A stretch of DNA of 64,000 bases from Photobacterium sp. GJ3 (GTDB lineage Bacteria > Pseudomonadota > Gammaproteobacteria > Enterobacterales > Vibrionaceae): contig NZ_CP073579.1 of the NCBI RefSeq assembly GCF_018199995.1, positions 1,550,001-1,614,000 of the forward strand, written 5' to 3'. Below are positions 46,035-55,002 of the stretch, in pieces; positions within the stretch are counted from its first letter, which is position 1; each line of letters opens with the position of its first letter. The notes beneath the pieces are model-generated. The model did no database searches. It was not told where the DNA came from and was given only the letters and a program-made list of their open reading frames with translations. The translations under genes and the position numbers were made by a program.

Positions 46035-49000
46035 ATGACAGGCCCCGCCATGCCGGTGAGGGAGCAAGATCCCGAACCGACAATGGCTTATACCGTTGAA
46101 TTTGCTTGCCGGGCTGAATTGTTTCAAAGTGCGGTACGACCATTTCTGACATTGAAACTGAAAAAATCTGATGCGGAAGCAGCGATTGCACAATGGTCGC
46201 AGCGGCCTTATGGGCAACATACCTTTTACAGTTGTGCGGTGAGAGAGGATGAGCCCAAATCTCTTCGTGTCGGATGGCATGCGAGCAGCGCGGACATGCT
46301 GGCCATTGACGAGGTCTTGCCGCATGAAAAAGATGCAGTATCCGTCAACGAAGCATTTGTGCCGATCCGTCCTGCCGTTCAGGTTGGTGAACGTTTGGGA
46401 TTGCCTACGGAAGGGTACCTTTATCACTTCTTAGAAGGAGAGTTGATTCAGGAATACCGTTGTATGGGAGGCAACACGCCGCGATTCAAGGCAACGCTGA
46501 GTCGTCAGGGCGAAATGAATGCTCAGACTGTCGAAACGCGGCCGGTTAACTTTATTCTGGCGTTATGGAAACGCAGCGGGCAAGTGATCACAGATCAGTA
46601 CTTGCTTTATAGCCGTAATGCATTAGGTAACCATGAGATAGAAAGTGTTGACCCGGCTTTTCTGGAGCAGCATGGCGTGAAGCTGGATATGGATCAGATC
46701 ATTCCTTTAACTGGGCAAGCAGGGCAACGTCAATGTCATGTCGTCACTCAGGGAGATACCTTGAGTTCAATTGCCGAACAACACCAGTTCGCTGTTGAAA
46801 AATTGCTGGCTTTGAATCCACATTGGACTGATCAGCATGAGCAACTGAAACCTGGCTTGCCGGTTTATCTGGAATCTGTCAGTACCTATAACCATGGTCA
46901 TGACATCATTTACCCTGCCAGCAGCATATTACTGGACCAAGGTGTTTTTGCCATTGGCGATGCGACAAAGAAGACTGATTTCCCCGTTGTGGTGGTTGCA
47001 GAGTCACAACGCAGTCAATTTACTGCATTGAGTCCGATTCGCTATGCAATAGACACGAAGGATGAAACGGGCAAAGGAGAGCATCCGATTCCTGACTTAG
47101 AAACATTTCCTGGAGGAATGTTTAAGTCTGAACAAACGCCCTACACCTTGCGTCAGCTGCGAGATGGTTGGTTGTATGTTCTGGCTCAGAATCCGGAGAC
47201 TGATGCCTGGGAAGCTCGCGAATATAAAGTCGAACAGGGCGAATTCAGGTATGTCGCTGGTGATACCGCCAAAGAACGTGAAACATCAGAGCCTCAGCCT
47301 GCTAAACCACAATTACTGTGCCCATCCGACAGGCCGATTTTCTTATCCTATGCGGTGAAGCGCTGGACCCAGCGGGTTCAGGATTTCTATGTAGACAATG
47401 AGGATGCCCGTCGGCGTGTGATGCGTGAAGTGGACTGGAATCATGCGACACATACGGCTCAAGTTGCTCTGATTGGAGATTATGTCGCGGATTTGGATCG
47501 GCTTTCAGTGTTTGACTGGAGTAGTGCAGGGCAAAACAGCCAGCAAACACAAAGCGATTTTGTGAAGCTCATTCAGACGAAAACCGTTCAGGATTTTTGT
47601 TACCAACTTCCGCTTGCGTGTGATCAGTTCATGGTTGCTTTAGATGATCCTTTCGGTGATCTGACCGATTTGTATTTGAAGTTATTGCTCCCAACGCTCG
47701 CGACCACGTTGTCTGATGAAGATCATCGAAAAACATTGGTTGCCGAGTCTATACGATCCATTGTGCGGGTCTCCATTCCAAAAGAGGATTTGCCGGAAAT
47801 TGCCCCGAAAGACTGGGTAGATTTTGAACGCGCGATTGATGCCTGTCTGGAGTATTACTATTACAAAGATGTGCTTTCTCCACAGAATGATCCGACAGGT
47901 GATTTGCAAGCACTCTATGTCGGGGATCTGGAAATTGCAAGGCAGGGATATATCAAGGAGCGTGTCACGCTGACACGTTTGGGAGTGAATGAAGAAAGCT
48001 TGAAGCCCTACCTGAAAGAATATGCAGATCGACGACGCGCGCATAAAGAAGTGGATTGGAAACGGCTGGATGCATATTACAAGTCTTTTATCGACAATCA
48101 GGCGATTGCCTATCAGGAAATTGAGCGTGCATTTCCGGTTTTGGTTGATGCCTTTCATACGTTAGGTACCGAACCCTTGCATTTGGGGATTGATCTCGTA
48201 AACCCTGAACATATGGGGTATCTGATCACATTGATCTCAGACATGCTGGACGTGCTCAGCGTGACGAGTCAGCAGCGTGAAGAAGCAGAAGAAAAATTAC
48301 TCAATGCGCTGGTTCAGGAACAACCGGATAACCTGTTGGCCTTGGTCCCAACCTTCTTTTCCAGTGATGTGTACCTCGAACTGGATAAATTGTTGTCTGA
48401 AGCCAGTTTGCTTCAGGCCATCAAAGGTTCGAATGTGGCGATTGGCGGGGCGATGTCGGCTTTCAATGATGTCATCGGTTTCAGTCTGGATGATCAATCC
48501 ACAATACTCATAAAAACAAAAGGGCTGCTTTTACCGCTGGACCAGTTGATTGAAAGTGCGAAGGCTTCTGCGGTGATGCGAGGAGCCAAGGGAACGGCCT
48601 TGCTCAGTAAACACTTGTATAGCACGGTGGCGTTATTGTTGCGCAGCAAGAAGATAATTGCTGGCCGAAATGCGGCGATGGCAACCTGGGCTGCGCAAAA
48701 AATTGCTGAAGGTGAGATTGAAATCAACGGAAGGTTCCGCGAAGAAACACGGCGGTTGCAGCAGCGGTTTAACGATCTGTCGAAAGAATATCTTGATCTT
48801 AAGGAGACTTTAAAACACCAGACTGAAGGTTCGAAGAACTACAAGAAAACTTCGAAACGCATGGATAAGATTGCGAAAAAGCTGGCGAAACTCGTGAAGA
48901 AAACCCCCGTGTTTTTTAAAGCATATAAACAGCATGCCGGTGAAACATGGATGTATGATGCATCGAAAAGTGCCTCGGAAAAGTTCAGTGATATTGGCCG

Positions 49001-50216
49001 GATGGACTTAGTCGTGGCCGGCTTGAACGCGATAAATTTTCTGATCCAGATGGAAACGCTGGTCAAAATGAATGCCAACACACCTTATCCGGACACCAAA
49101 CTGCAGGAACAGACAGTGGTTTACAGCGCTGCCTGGCTGGTCAACAGTACCGCGGCGATGTTGCGGGGGCTGTCGTTGAATCAGTTGCAGGGGGAAAGCA
49201 GGTTATTAGAGCGCTCTCTGAAATATATAAATTCAGAGAAAGGTATTCGGAGGTTTAGTGGCGCCCAACGTAAATTGGCAAATCAATATATTCAACGCTC
49301 CATGACTGCGGCCTTTGCTGGTGTGGTTGCCGCTGGCTTAGAAGCCTGGCAAACCGTAGAAGCCTTTAAAAAGGCTGATTTTGCAGAAGATAAAGTGGTC
49401 TTAGGTTTAAAAACGCTTGTATTAACTGGGCAGTTTTTGAGCTGGGGAGGGTTGGGTTTTAACAGCTTATTAAGCAGGGGGGTCGGTTTGGCGTTAAGCC
49501 GGGTTTTGCTAGGATGGATGGTCGCTGCAAATTTTTGGCTAGGGCTGGCTTATATGGCGATTACGGCCTACCAGATTTTATTCTATAAAACACCGATGGA
49601 AAGCTGGCTCCGGCGGTCTATTTGGGGGAAAGAACCCAAGCAGGACTGGACGGCAGCAGAGGAATATCGCGAGTTACTCAGTTTAATTAATCAACCGTCT
49701 ATTCAGTCTGCTTTGGTACGACGAAGTGTTCAGACGTTGCGCAGTGACAGTGCGGCTACCGTAGTGATTGAAAGTGAACAGCAGTTTACCCTGTTTTTTC
49801 CGCGTTTACAGGAAGGTGACAGCATCGGCCTGGCGGTGAATGTCGGGCATGGCAACCAGAATGGCATGGCAAAAACAGATACGACAAATAGTCGTCATTT
49901 GAGTGCCGCAGAGCTACAGGCTGGCCGCTGGGAAAAGAAAGACGATGGTTTGTATTATCAAGTTAAACTGCCTTTTTTATTGAAACAATATATCAATTAT
50001 CGGAGTAAACCTTTCTCTGAGATTGTGCAGGTTTTTGTGATTTGCATGGAAGAAGACCCTTATGCAGAAAACGATGATGAAGACATTAATAACGTGAGCA
50101 CTATCTATCAGTTTCAGTTTAAACCGGGTGACCTGCCGCAGACGGAGATGGCAAAATTAAAATCTTTGTTACCCAGCCAGCATCAACTTGCCCGGATTGA
50201 GGTCAATATCGAATGA
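46035..50216 (+). CDS. Type VI secretion effector, VasX/MIX-like with LysM and C-terminal pore-like domain
   Basis: A 1393-residue predicted T6SS toxin. A first VasX-like block (LPTEGYLYHFLEGELIQEY) is at residues 123-145. A LysM domain (HVVTQGDTLSSIAEQH) is at about 234-282. A second VasX-N-like block contains YTLRQLRDGWLYVLAQ at about 370, which fits the MIX consensus hRxGhhYhhh. The centre is helical, with a coiled coil at 900-955. The C-terminal third has hydrophobic segments (near 992-1012, 1092-1108 and 1126-1180) as in pore-forming VasX, then a soluble tail. No VgrG, Hcp or PAAR gene is adjacent. ATGA overlap with the first immunity gene. Start uncertain: ATG 46083 is an alternative. 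Confidence 0.82.
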   Translation: MTGPAMPVREQDPEPTMAYTVEFACRAELFQSAVRPFLTLKLKKSDAEAAIAQWSQRPYGQHTFYSCAVREDEPKSLRVGWHASSADMLAIDEVLPHEKDAVSVNEAFVPIRPAVQVGERLGLPTEGYLYHFLEGELIQEYRCMGGNTPRFKATLSRQGEMNAQTVETRPVNFILALWKRSGQVITDQYLLYSRNALGNHEIESVDPAFLEQHGVKLDMDQIIPLTGQAGQRQCHVVTQGDTLSSIAEQHQFAVEKLLALNPHWTDQHEQLKPGLPVYLESVSTYNHGHDIIYPASSILLDQGVFAIGDATKKTDFPVVVVAESQRSQFTALSPIRYAIDTKDETGKGEHPIPDLETFPGGMFKSEQTPYTLRQLRDGWLYVLAQNPETDAWEAREYKVEQGEFRYVAGDTAKERETSEPQPAKPQLLCPSDRPIFLSYAVKRWTQRVQDFYVDNEDARRRVMREVDWNHATHTAQVALIGDYVADLDRLSVFDWSSAGQNSQQTQSDFVKLIQTKTVQDFCYQLPLACDQFMVALDDPFGDLTDLYLKLLLPTLATTLSDEDHRKTLVAESIRSIVRVSIPKEDLPEIAPKDWVDFERAIDACLEYYYYKDVLSPQNDPTGDLQALYVGDLEIARQGYIKERVTLTRLGVNEESLKPYLKEYADRRRAHKEVDWKRLDAYYKSFIDNQAIAYQEIERAFPVLVDAFHTLGTEPLHLGIDLVNPEHMGYLITLISDMLDVLSVTSQQREEAEEKLLNALVQEQPDNLLALVPTFFSSDVYLELDKLLSEASLLQAIKGSNVAIGGAMSAFNDVIGFSLDDQSTILIKTKGLLLPLDQLIESAKASAVMRGAKGTALLSKHLYSTVALLLRSKKIIAGRNAAMATWAAQKIAEGEIEINGRFREETRRLQQRFNDLSKEYLDLKETLKHQTEGSKNYKKTSKRMDKIAKKLAKLVKKTPVFFKAYKQHAGETWMYDASKSASEKFSDIGRMDLVVAGLNAINFLIQMETLVKMNANTPYPDTKLQEQTVVYSAAWLVNSTAAMLRGLSLNQLQGESRLLERSLKYINSEKGIRRFSGAQRKLANQYIQRSMTAAFAGVVAAGLEAWQTVEAFKKADFAEDKVVLGLKTLVLTGQFLSWGGLGFNSLLSRGVGLALSRVLLGWMVAANFWLGLAYMAITAYQILFYKTPMESWLRRSIWGKEPKQDWTAAEEYRELLSLINQPSIQSALVRRSVQTLRSDSAATVVIESEQQFTLFFPRLQEGDSIGLAVNVGHGNQNGMAKTDTTNSRHLSAAELQAGRWEKKDDGLYYQVKLPFLLKQYINYRSKPFSEIVQVFVICMEEDPYAENDDEDINNVSTIYQFQFKPGDLPQTEMAKLKSLLPSQHQLARIEVNIE

Positions 50217-50983
50217 GAAAAAAATTTAAACACCTGCCTAAATGCACCGAAGCATACAAACAACAGCAGATCCAGCAGGTAGTGGAAGCGGATGTGATTT
50301 ACACTTGGGAATGTAATTTAGTGCAAAAACACCGATGGGGTCAGCCAGCTTTCATGGTATTTCTGACACTGATTATGTTTTTACTGATTGATGGATATGA
50401 GAAGTATTTTCTCTTTGGAATTCCTTTGCTCATCATGATACCAGTGAGCTATTTCCTCTACCAAGCGAGCGAACGTCAACAGTGCCAATTGACGGAACAC
50501 GGTATCATTGTCAGCACCGTTGAATTAGTGCCGGAAGTATTTTATGCCGCCACCCGCTATGCCGCTTATGTGGGTATTTTGGTGTGTTTGCTGGCCGTGA
50601 TATTTGTTGGGCCGTTGGCTTTTGTTGGAGCTGGTGCAGGTGCTTTGATGGCTTTCAAAATGACTGGGTTTAATAATGACCCTAAAGTAAAGGTTTCTCC
50701 ATTTCTGAAAGAGCTAAGATATATGATTGAGGCTGAATTTGAAGAGCCTGCATTTGAAAATGGTATTAGTCTTGTGTGTCTGAATAATATGGATATTCTT
50801 CCAGATTGGGAAAAAGATGGTCATGCGGTCGATCCCTACAAAGCGTTGCGAGATTTCCACTATGTTTCTTTTTATTCAAGTGAATCACAGTATAAGAATA
50901 TCAGATTGTACCTTGAGCAAATGCTTGAGCTTGAGTCGGTTGAAGACTTTTTAGATGAACGAAGTGCTCAATCAAAAAAATAA
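50213..50983 (+). CDS. Effector immunity protein paralogue 1 (TsiV2-like membrane protein)
   Basis: A 256-residue membrane protein whose ATG overlaps the effector stop (ATGA), the usual place for a cognate immunity gene. It begins FKHLPKCTEAYKQQQIQQVV, then has two helices near residues 43-82, a conserved core (STVELVPEVFYAATRYAAYV then VCLLAVIFVGPLAFVGAGAG) with further membrane segments, and a soluble acidic C-terminus. Four further paralogues follow. Immunity to a membrane-active toxin would be expected to act in the inner membrane, as for TsiV2 with VasX. The function is inferred from context; the family itself was not recognised by motif. Confidence 0.75.
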   Translation: MRKKFKHLPKCTEAYKQQQIQQVVEADVIYTWECNLVQKHRWGQPAFMVFLTLIMFLLIDGYEKYFLFGIPLLIMIPVSYFLYQASERQQCQLTEHGIIVSTVELVPEVFYAATRYAAYVGILVCLLAVIFVGPLAFVGAGAGALMAFKMTGFNNDPKVKVSPFLKELRYMIEAEFEEPAFENGISLVCLNNMDILPDWEKDGHAVDPYKALRDFHYVSFYSSESQYKNIRLYLEQMLELESVEDFLDERSAQSKK

Positions 50984-51000
50984 CGTCGAACTGTTATTAA

Positions 51001-51036
51001 ATGGTGCACATCATTTGACTGTGCACCCATTTTTTA
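51001..51036 (+). terminator. Terminator after immunity gene 1
   Basis: GGTGCACA (51003-51010) pairs with TGTGCACC (51020-51027), followed by CATTTTTTATTT. It would end the effector-immunity transcript before the extra immunity copies, implying these have their own promoters or rely on readthrough. Confidence 0.75.
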
Positions 51037-51051
51037 TTTGAAGGCGGATTG

Positions 51052-51840
51052 ATGAAAAAACAGTTCAAACACCTGCCCAAGTGCACGGAAGAATACAAAC
51101 AGCAGCAGATTCAGCAGGTGCTTGAAGCGGACGTCATTTATGAATGGGAATGTGATTTGGTACAAGGTCTGAGATGGGTTCAAACATCCTGTGTCGTCCT
51201 GATGAGCTTTGTATTCGCTGTTTTACTGGGGGATTCATGGGGGTGGTATCTGGCATTTGGTCTGTTGGGGCTCGTTATGGGGAGCGCATCTTATTTTTTG
51301 TATCAATCAACCAAGCGTCAGCACGTAAAATTGACGGAACACGGAATCATTGTCAGCACCGTTGAATTAGTGCCGGAAGTATTTTATGTCGCCACCCGGT
51401 ATGCCGCCTATGTGGGCATTGTGGTGTGTTTACTGGCCGTGATATTTGTTGGGCCGTTGGCTTTTGTCGGAGCTGGTGCAGGTGCTTTGATGGCTTTCAA
51501 AATGACTGGGTTTAATAATGACCCTAAGGTAAAGGCTTTTCCATTTTTGAAAACGCTAAAGTATACGATTTGGACTGACTTTGAAAATCCATCATTTGAA
51601 AATGGTGTAAATAGTGTCAGCTTCAAAAACATGGATCTTATGCCAAGAGAAAATGATGATGGTGATGATCTTTATGGAGAGCTGCGACGGTTCCATTGTG
51701 TCGTATATTCTTGTAATAAAGAACAACAGAAAGTCATTGAATCATGTTTGAAAGGTGTTATCTCAACAGAATCTGATGATGAGTATATGAGTAAAATAAA
51801 ACGTGAGAAAAATAGTGCAGATAAAATCTCAACGTCATAG
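51052..51840 (+). CDS. Effector immunity protein paralogue 2
   Basis: A 262-residue paralogue of immunity gene 1. The N-terminal block (FKHLPKCTEEYKQQQIQQVL) and the core around VFYVATRYAAYVGIVV are shared, the membrane pair between them differs (TSCVVLMSFVFAVLLGDSWG), and the soluble tail is of another type (FENGVNSVSFKNMDLMPREN). DNA from 51556 onwards, across the stop and into the next gene, is repeated at 54620-55002. ATG 51052 follows AAGGCGG. Confidence 0.72.
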   Translation: MKKQFKHLPKCTEEYKQQQIQQVLEADVIYEWECDLVQGLRWVQTSCVVLMSFVFAVLLGDSWGWYLAFGLLGLVMGSASYFLYQSTKRQHVKLTEHGIIVSTVELVPEVFYVATRYAAYVGIVVCLLAVIFVGPLAFVGAGAGALMAFKMTGFNNDPKVKAFPFLKTLKYTIWTDFENPSFENGVNSVSFKNMDLMPRENDDGDDLYGELRRFHCVVYSCNKEQQKVIESCLKGVISTESDDEYMSKIKREKNSADKISTS

Positions 51841-51938
51841 TGCTTTGTAGTGTTATGAATATCCACCATCGTTCAGGTGGTGGAAGATAGAGGTCATTCT
51901 TGAATAATGTGTAAGTTCAAACACCTGCCCAAGTGCAC
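51556..51938. repeat. Long direct repeat, copy A (with 54620-55002)
   Basis: By eye the 383 bases match the copy 3064 bases downstream without a difference. They cover the end of immunity gene 2, the intergenic hairpin and the start of gene 3; the copy covers the end of gene 4 and the start of gene 5. Mismatches appear immediately outside (51555, 51939). Confidence 0.85.
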
Positions 51939-52377
51939 CGAAGCCTACAAGCAACAACAAATCCAACAAGTGTTGGATTCGGACGTGATTTATGCGTGGG
52001 AGTGCGATTTAGTGCAATCACTTCGGTGGGTGCAGCCGACCGGAGGGGTTCTGATGATTGCTATCTTCGCACTCCTCTTTGGAGATTCCTGGGGATGGTA
52101 TCTTGCATTTGCGATGATGGCACTCATCATGGGAAGTGCATCTTATTTTCTGTATCAGTGCACTGAACGGCAAACAGGTCAGTTGACTCAAAACGGCATC
52201 ATGATCAGTACAGTTGAAGTCGTACCAGAAGCCTTCTATGCCGCCACCCGCTATGCCGCTTATGTGGGCATTGTGGTGTGTTTACTGGCCGTGATATTTG
52301 TTGGGCCGTTGGCTTTTGTCGGAGCTGGTGCAGGTGCTTTGATGGCTTTCAAAATGACTGGGTTTAATAATGACCCT
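51907..52377 (+). pseudogene. Immunity paralogue 3, N-terminal part interrupted by an IS
   Basis: Starts MCKFKHLPKCTEAYKQQQIQ and runs through both membrane regions to FKMTGFNNDP, where an IS4-family element has inserted. The open frame continues into the IS for a few codons (HRQDL) and stops at 52395. Joining this part to 53768 restores NNDP-KVKVFPFLKGLKYM and a full-length paralogue. The upstream 65 bases hold a small hairpin (CCACC/GGTGG) identical to that before paralogue 5. Confidence 0.85.
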
Positions 52378-53776
52378 CATAGACAGGATCTTTAGCTCTA
52401 ACCCCATATTTTAGATAGAAAAAAGGCTTCACTTATGATCTGATAATCGTCGCCAAACAAACAACCAGAATCAACCGTGAAGCCGATGACGATTATCTCT
52501 TTAAAAAAGCAACTGGTGCAATTCTTCGATGCCAGTTTTCTCGAAAAAACTGCAAGAAAGTGTGGTTTTACTCAGCGGGCCAGAGCAATTCAGCCTCAAC
52601 AATTGGTACTCAGCCTTCTCGCGGCTTTGAGCAAGGGCAATTGCCACGCCATTGCCGACCTTCATCGCCAGTTCAACGGGATGTGTCTGAGTGAAAAGCA
52701 AAATGTGGCTTATAAGCCTTTTCATAACCAGTTGCGAAAAGATAGTTTTGCCGACTTTATGAAAGAGCTGGTCAAATTTGCAATAGTTCAGCTGTTCCAG
52801 AAGAGTTCGCGTTCAATGCCAGCAAATTTATCTCATTTCGACGATGTTATTCTGCAGGATGGCAGTTCTTTTCGAGTTCACGACGGACTTCGTGAGGTTT
52901 TTCCAAGCCGCTTCAAAAACTATCCTGCTGCGATTGAATGTCATATGACCATGTCGCTGTTTGACCAGTCACCAAAAACGATGACAGTAACGGCAGATAC
53001 AGCATCTGAGCGGACGTACTTGCCCACACCTGGCAACCTAGAGAAAAAATTGCTTTTAGCCGATGCTGGCTATGTGGATTTTAGCTATTTCGAGCAACTT
53101 TCTCGTCATAACGGCCATTTTATCGTCCGTGGCGGTAAATCACTGAACCCAACAATTGTTAGTGCCCACAATGGCAATGGTCGGCGTTTACCAAGATTAA
53201 TAGATATGAAACTCAAGGATATTAGCCGAAAAACTAACCGCTCCGAAGTTCTTGACCTGAGATGCAAGCGAGGAAAGTACGAGTTCCGGGTGGTGCGTCG
53301 ATGGTTCGCTGAAGAAAAGCGTTTTTGTCTGTGGTTGACAAACTTGCCGACATCACAATTTTCAGCAGACGATATCATGGCGCTCTATCGGTGCCGATGG
53401 CAAATTGAGTTGCTATTCAAGGAGTTAAAGTCGCATACGAATTGGCGTCGTTTTGTAACGGCACAAAAAGCCATTGCTGAGGGGCTGATTTGGGCCAGTT
53501 TGCTAGCGCTGATTGTTCGGCGAAGTATTGCCATAACCAGCCTGCCGTCAGTATCTGTATTAAAAGCGGCAAAAAATGTTGATGTTTGGCTACTTCCAAT
53601 ATTGGAAAGCTTGATGCACCAAGCAAGGTCTGAAATATCAGGGCGACTGGAATGGGCTATGGTATATATATCAATGAATGCTCGCAAAGCAGCTCAGAGA
53701 AAATCCAAGAAAGACAGAACCTTAGATGGAATTTATGAAAAGCTTAATGCTTAAGGTCCTGTCTATGAATGACCCT
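52369..53776 (+). mobile_element. IS4-family insertion sequence with 9 bp target duplication
   Basis: The element is 52378-53767 (1390 bases). Ends are inverted repeats: CATAGACAGGATCTTTAGC on the left against CATAGACAGGACCTTAAGC (reverse of the right end), 17 of 19 identical. AATGACCCT is duplicated at 52369-52377 and 53768-53776. One transposase gene fills it. The intact ends and perfect duplication point to a fairly recent, possibly still mobile insertion. Confidence 0.93.
52477..53754 (+). CDS. IS4-family transposase
   Basis: A 425-residue DDE transposase. Catalytic aspartates are in VILQDGSSF and LLLADAGYVDF; the glutamate lies in the YREK motif (YRCRWQIELLFKELKSH) that defines the IS4 family. 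Starts with GTG and appears complete and undamaged. It cuts and pastes the element that splits immunity paralogue 3. Confidence 0.93.
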   Translation: MKPMTIISLKKQLVQFFDASFLEKTARKCGFTQRARAIQPQQLVLSLLAALSKGNCHAIADLHRQFNGMCLSEKQNVAYKPFHNQLRKDSFADFMKELVKFAIVQLFQKSSRSMPANLSHFDDVILQDGSSFRVHDGLREVFPSRFKNYPAAIECHMTMSLFDQSPKTMTVTADTASERTYLPTPGNLEKKLLLADAGYVDFSYFEQLSRHNGHFIVRGGKSLNPTIVSAHNGNGRRLPRLIDMKLKDISRKTNRSEVLDLRCKRGKYEFRVVRRWFAEEKRFCLWLTNLPTSQFSADDIMALYRCRWQIELLFKELKSHTNWRRFVTAQKAIAEGLIWASLLALIVRRSIAITSLPSVSVLKAAKNVDVWLLPILESLMHQARSEISGRLEWAMVYISMNARKAAQRKSKKDRTLDGIYEKLNA

Positions 53777-54064
53777 AAGGTAAAGGTTTTTCCATTTTTG
53801 AAGGGGTTAAAATATATGTATCGGTTAGATTTTAAGGAACCTATGTATGAGAATGGTGTAACGAATATTACATATAAAAACATGGAGTTGATGGCTGACC
53901 AGAATAATAATGAAGATGACCTTTACGGTGATTTGAGAAACTTTCACTGTATCTCCTATTGTTGTAATGAATTACAGCAAAATGAAATTGAAATCCAATT
54001 GAAAGAACTGATATCGATTCAATTGATGGATGATTATTTCCGAGAGATTGATGGCCTAGCTTAA
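53768..54064 (+). pseudogene. Immunity paralogue 3, C-terminal fragment after the IS
   Basis: The frame NDPKVKVFPFLKGLKYMYRL to ISIQLMDDYFREIDGLA is the displaced tail of paralogue 3. The last bases of the IS supply an in-frame ATG at 53765, so this soluble tail could be made alone if a promoter or readthrough existed; no ribosome site is obvious. Its tail differs from those of paralogues 1, 2, 4 and 5. Confidence 0.8.
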
Positions 54065-54121
54065 TTGTCTTTTTTTTGACTAAGTTAAACGATATCAATA
54101 GTTGGTAGTTATAAACTTTAT

Positions 54122-54904
54122 ATGAATGAATTTAAACACCTGCCTAAGTGCACGGAAGAATACAAACAGCAGCAGATTCAGCAGGTGCTGGAAGCGGATG
54201 TGATTTATGAATGGGAATGCGATTTGGTGCAGCGGTTACGTTATATACAACCCTGTGTGATGGGGGCCATGTGTCTGCTTGCACTTTTGGTCGTTGATGG
54301 TTACGAAAAGTATTTTATTTTTCTCCCTGTCATGGCCATCATGATGCCAGTGAGTTACTTTCTGTTTCAGGCGAGCGAACGTCAACAGGGCCAATTGACG
54401 GAACACGGTATCATTGTCAGCACCGTTGAGTTAGTGCCGGAAGTATTTTATGCCGCCACCCGCTATGCCGCCTATGTGGGCATTGTGGTGTGTTTACTGG
54501 CCGTGATATTTGTTGGGCCGTTGGCTTTTGTAGGGGCAGGTGCAGGCGCTTTAATGGCTTTCAAAATGACTGGGTTTAATAATGACCCTAAAGTAAAGGT
54601 TTTTCCATTTTTGAAAACACTAAAGTATACGATTTGGACTGACTTTGAAAATCCATCATTTGAAAATGGTGTAAATAGTGTCAGCTTCAAAAACATGGAT
54701 CTTATGCCAAGAGAAAATGATGATGGTGATGATCTTTATGGAGAGCTGCGACGGTTCCATTGTGTCGTATATTCTTGTAATAAAGAACAACAGAAAGTCA
54801 TTGAATCATGTTTGAAAGGTGTTATCTCAACAGAATCTGATGATGAGTATATGAGTAAAATAAAACGTGAGAAAAATAGTGCAGATAAAATCTCAACGTC
54901 ATAG
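54122..54904 (+). CDS. Effector immunity protein paralogue 4
   Basis: A 260-residue paralogue. The N-terminal and first membrane part (YIQPCVMGAMCLLALLVVDG) most resembles gene 1 (DGYEKYFIF), the core is the shared one, and the C-terminal 90 residues are identical to those of paralogue 2. It is thus a chimera of the other copies. Same inferred role in protection from the effector or a variant of it. Confidence 0.72.
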   Translation: MNEFKHLPKCTEEYKQQQIQQVLEADVIYEWECDLVQRLRYIQPCVMGAMCLLALLVVDGYEKYFIFLPVMAIMMPVSYFLFQASERQQGQLTEHGIIVSTVELVPEVFYAATRYAAYVGIVVCLLAVIFVGPLAFVGAGAGALMAFKMTGFNNDPKVKVFPFLKTLKYTIWTDFENPSFENGVNSVSFKNMDLMPRENDDGDDLYGELRRFHCVVYSCNKEQQKVIESCLKGVISTESDDEYMSKIKREKNSADKISTS

Positions 54905-55002
54905 TGCTTTGTAGTGTTATGAATATCCACCATCGTTCAGGTGGTGGAAGATAGAGGTCATTCTTGAATAATGTGTAAGTTCAAACACCTGCCCAAGTGC
55001 AC
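54620..55002. repeat. Long direct repeat, copy B (with 51556-51938)
   Basis: Second copy of the 383-base block described at 51556-51938, joining paralogues 4 and 5. It shows that the gene 2-gene 3 pair was duplicated, or converted, recently. Confidence 0.85.

Noticed and set aside
46010..46099. Short 29-codon frame (MTQFQTMIDDRPRHAG) before the effector
   Set aside because: It overlaps the effector start in another frame, has only a weak ribosome site and no family match; a leader peptide cannot be supported.
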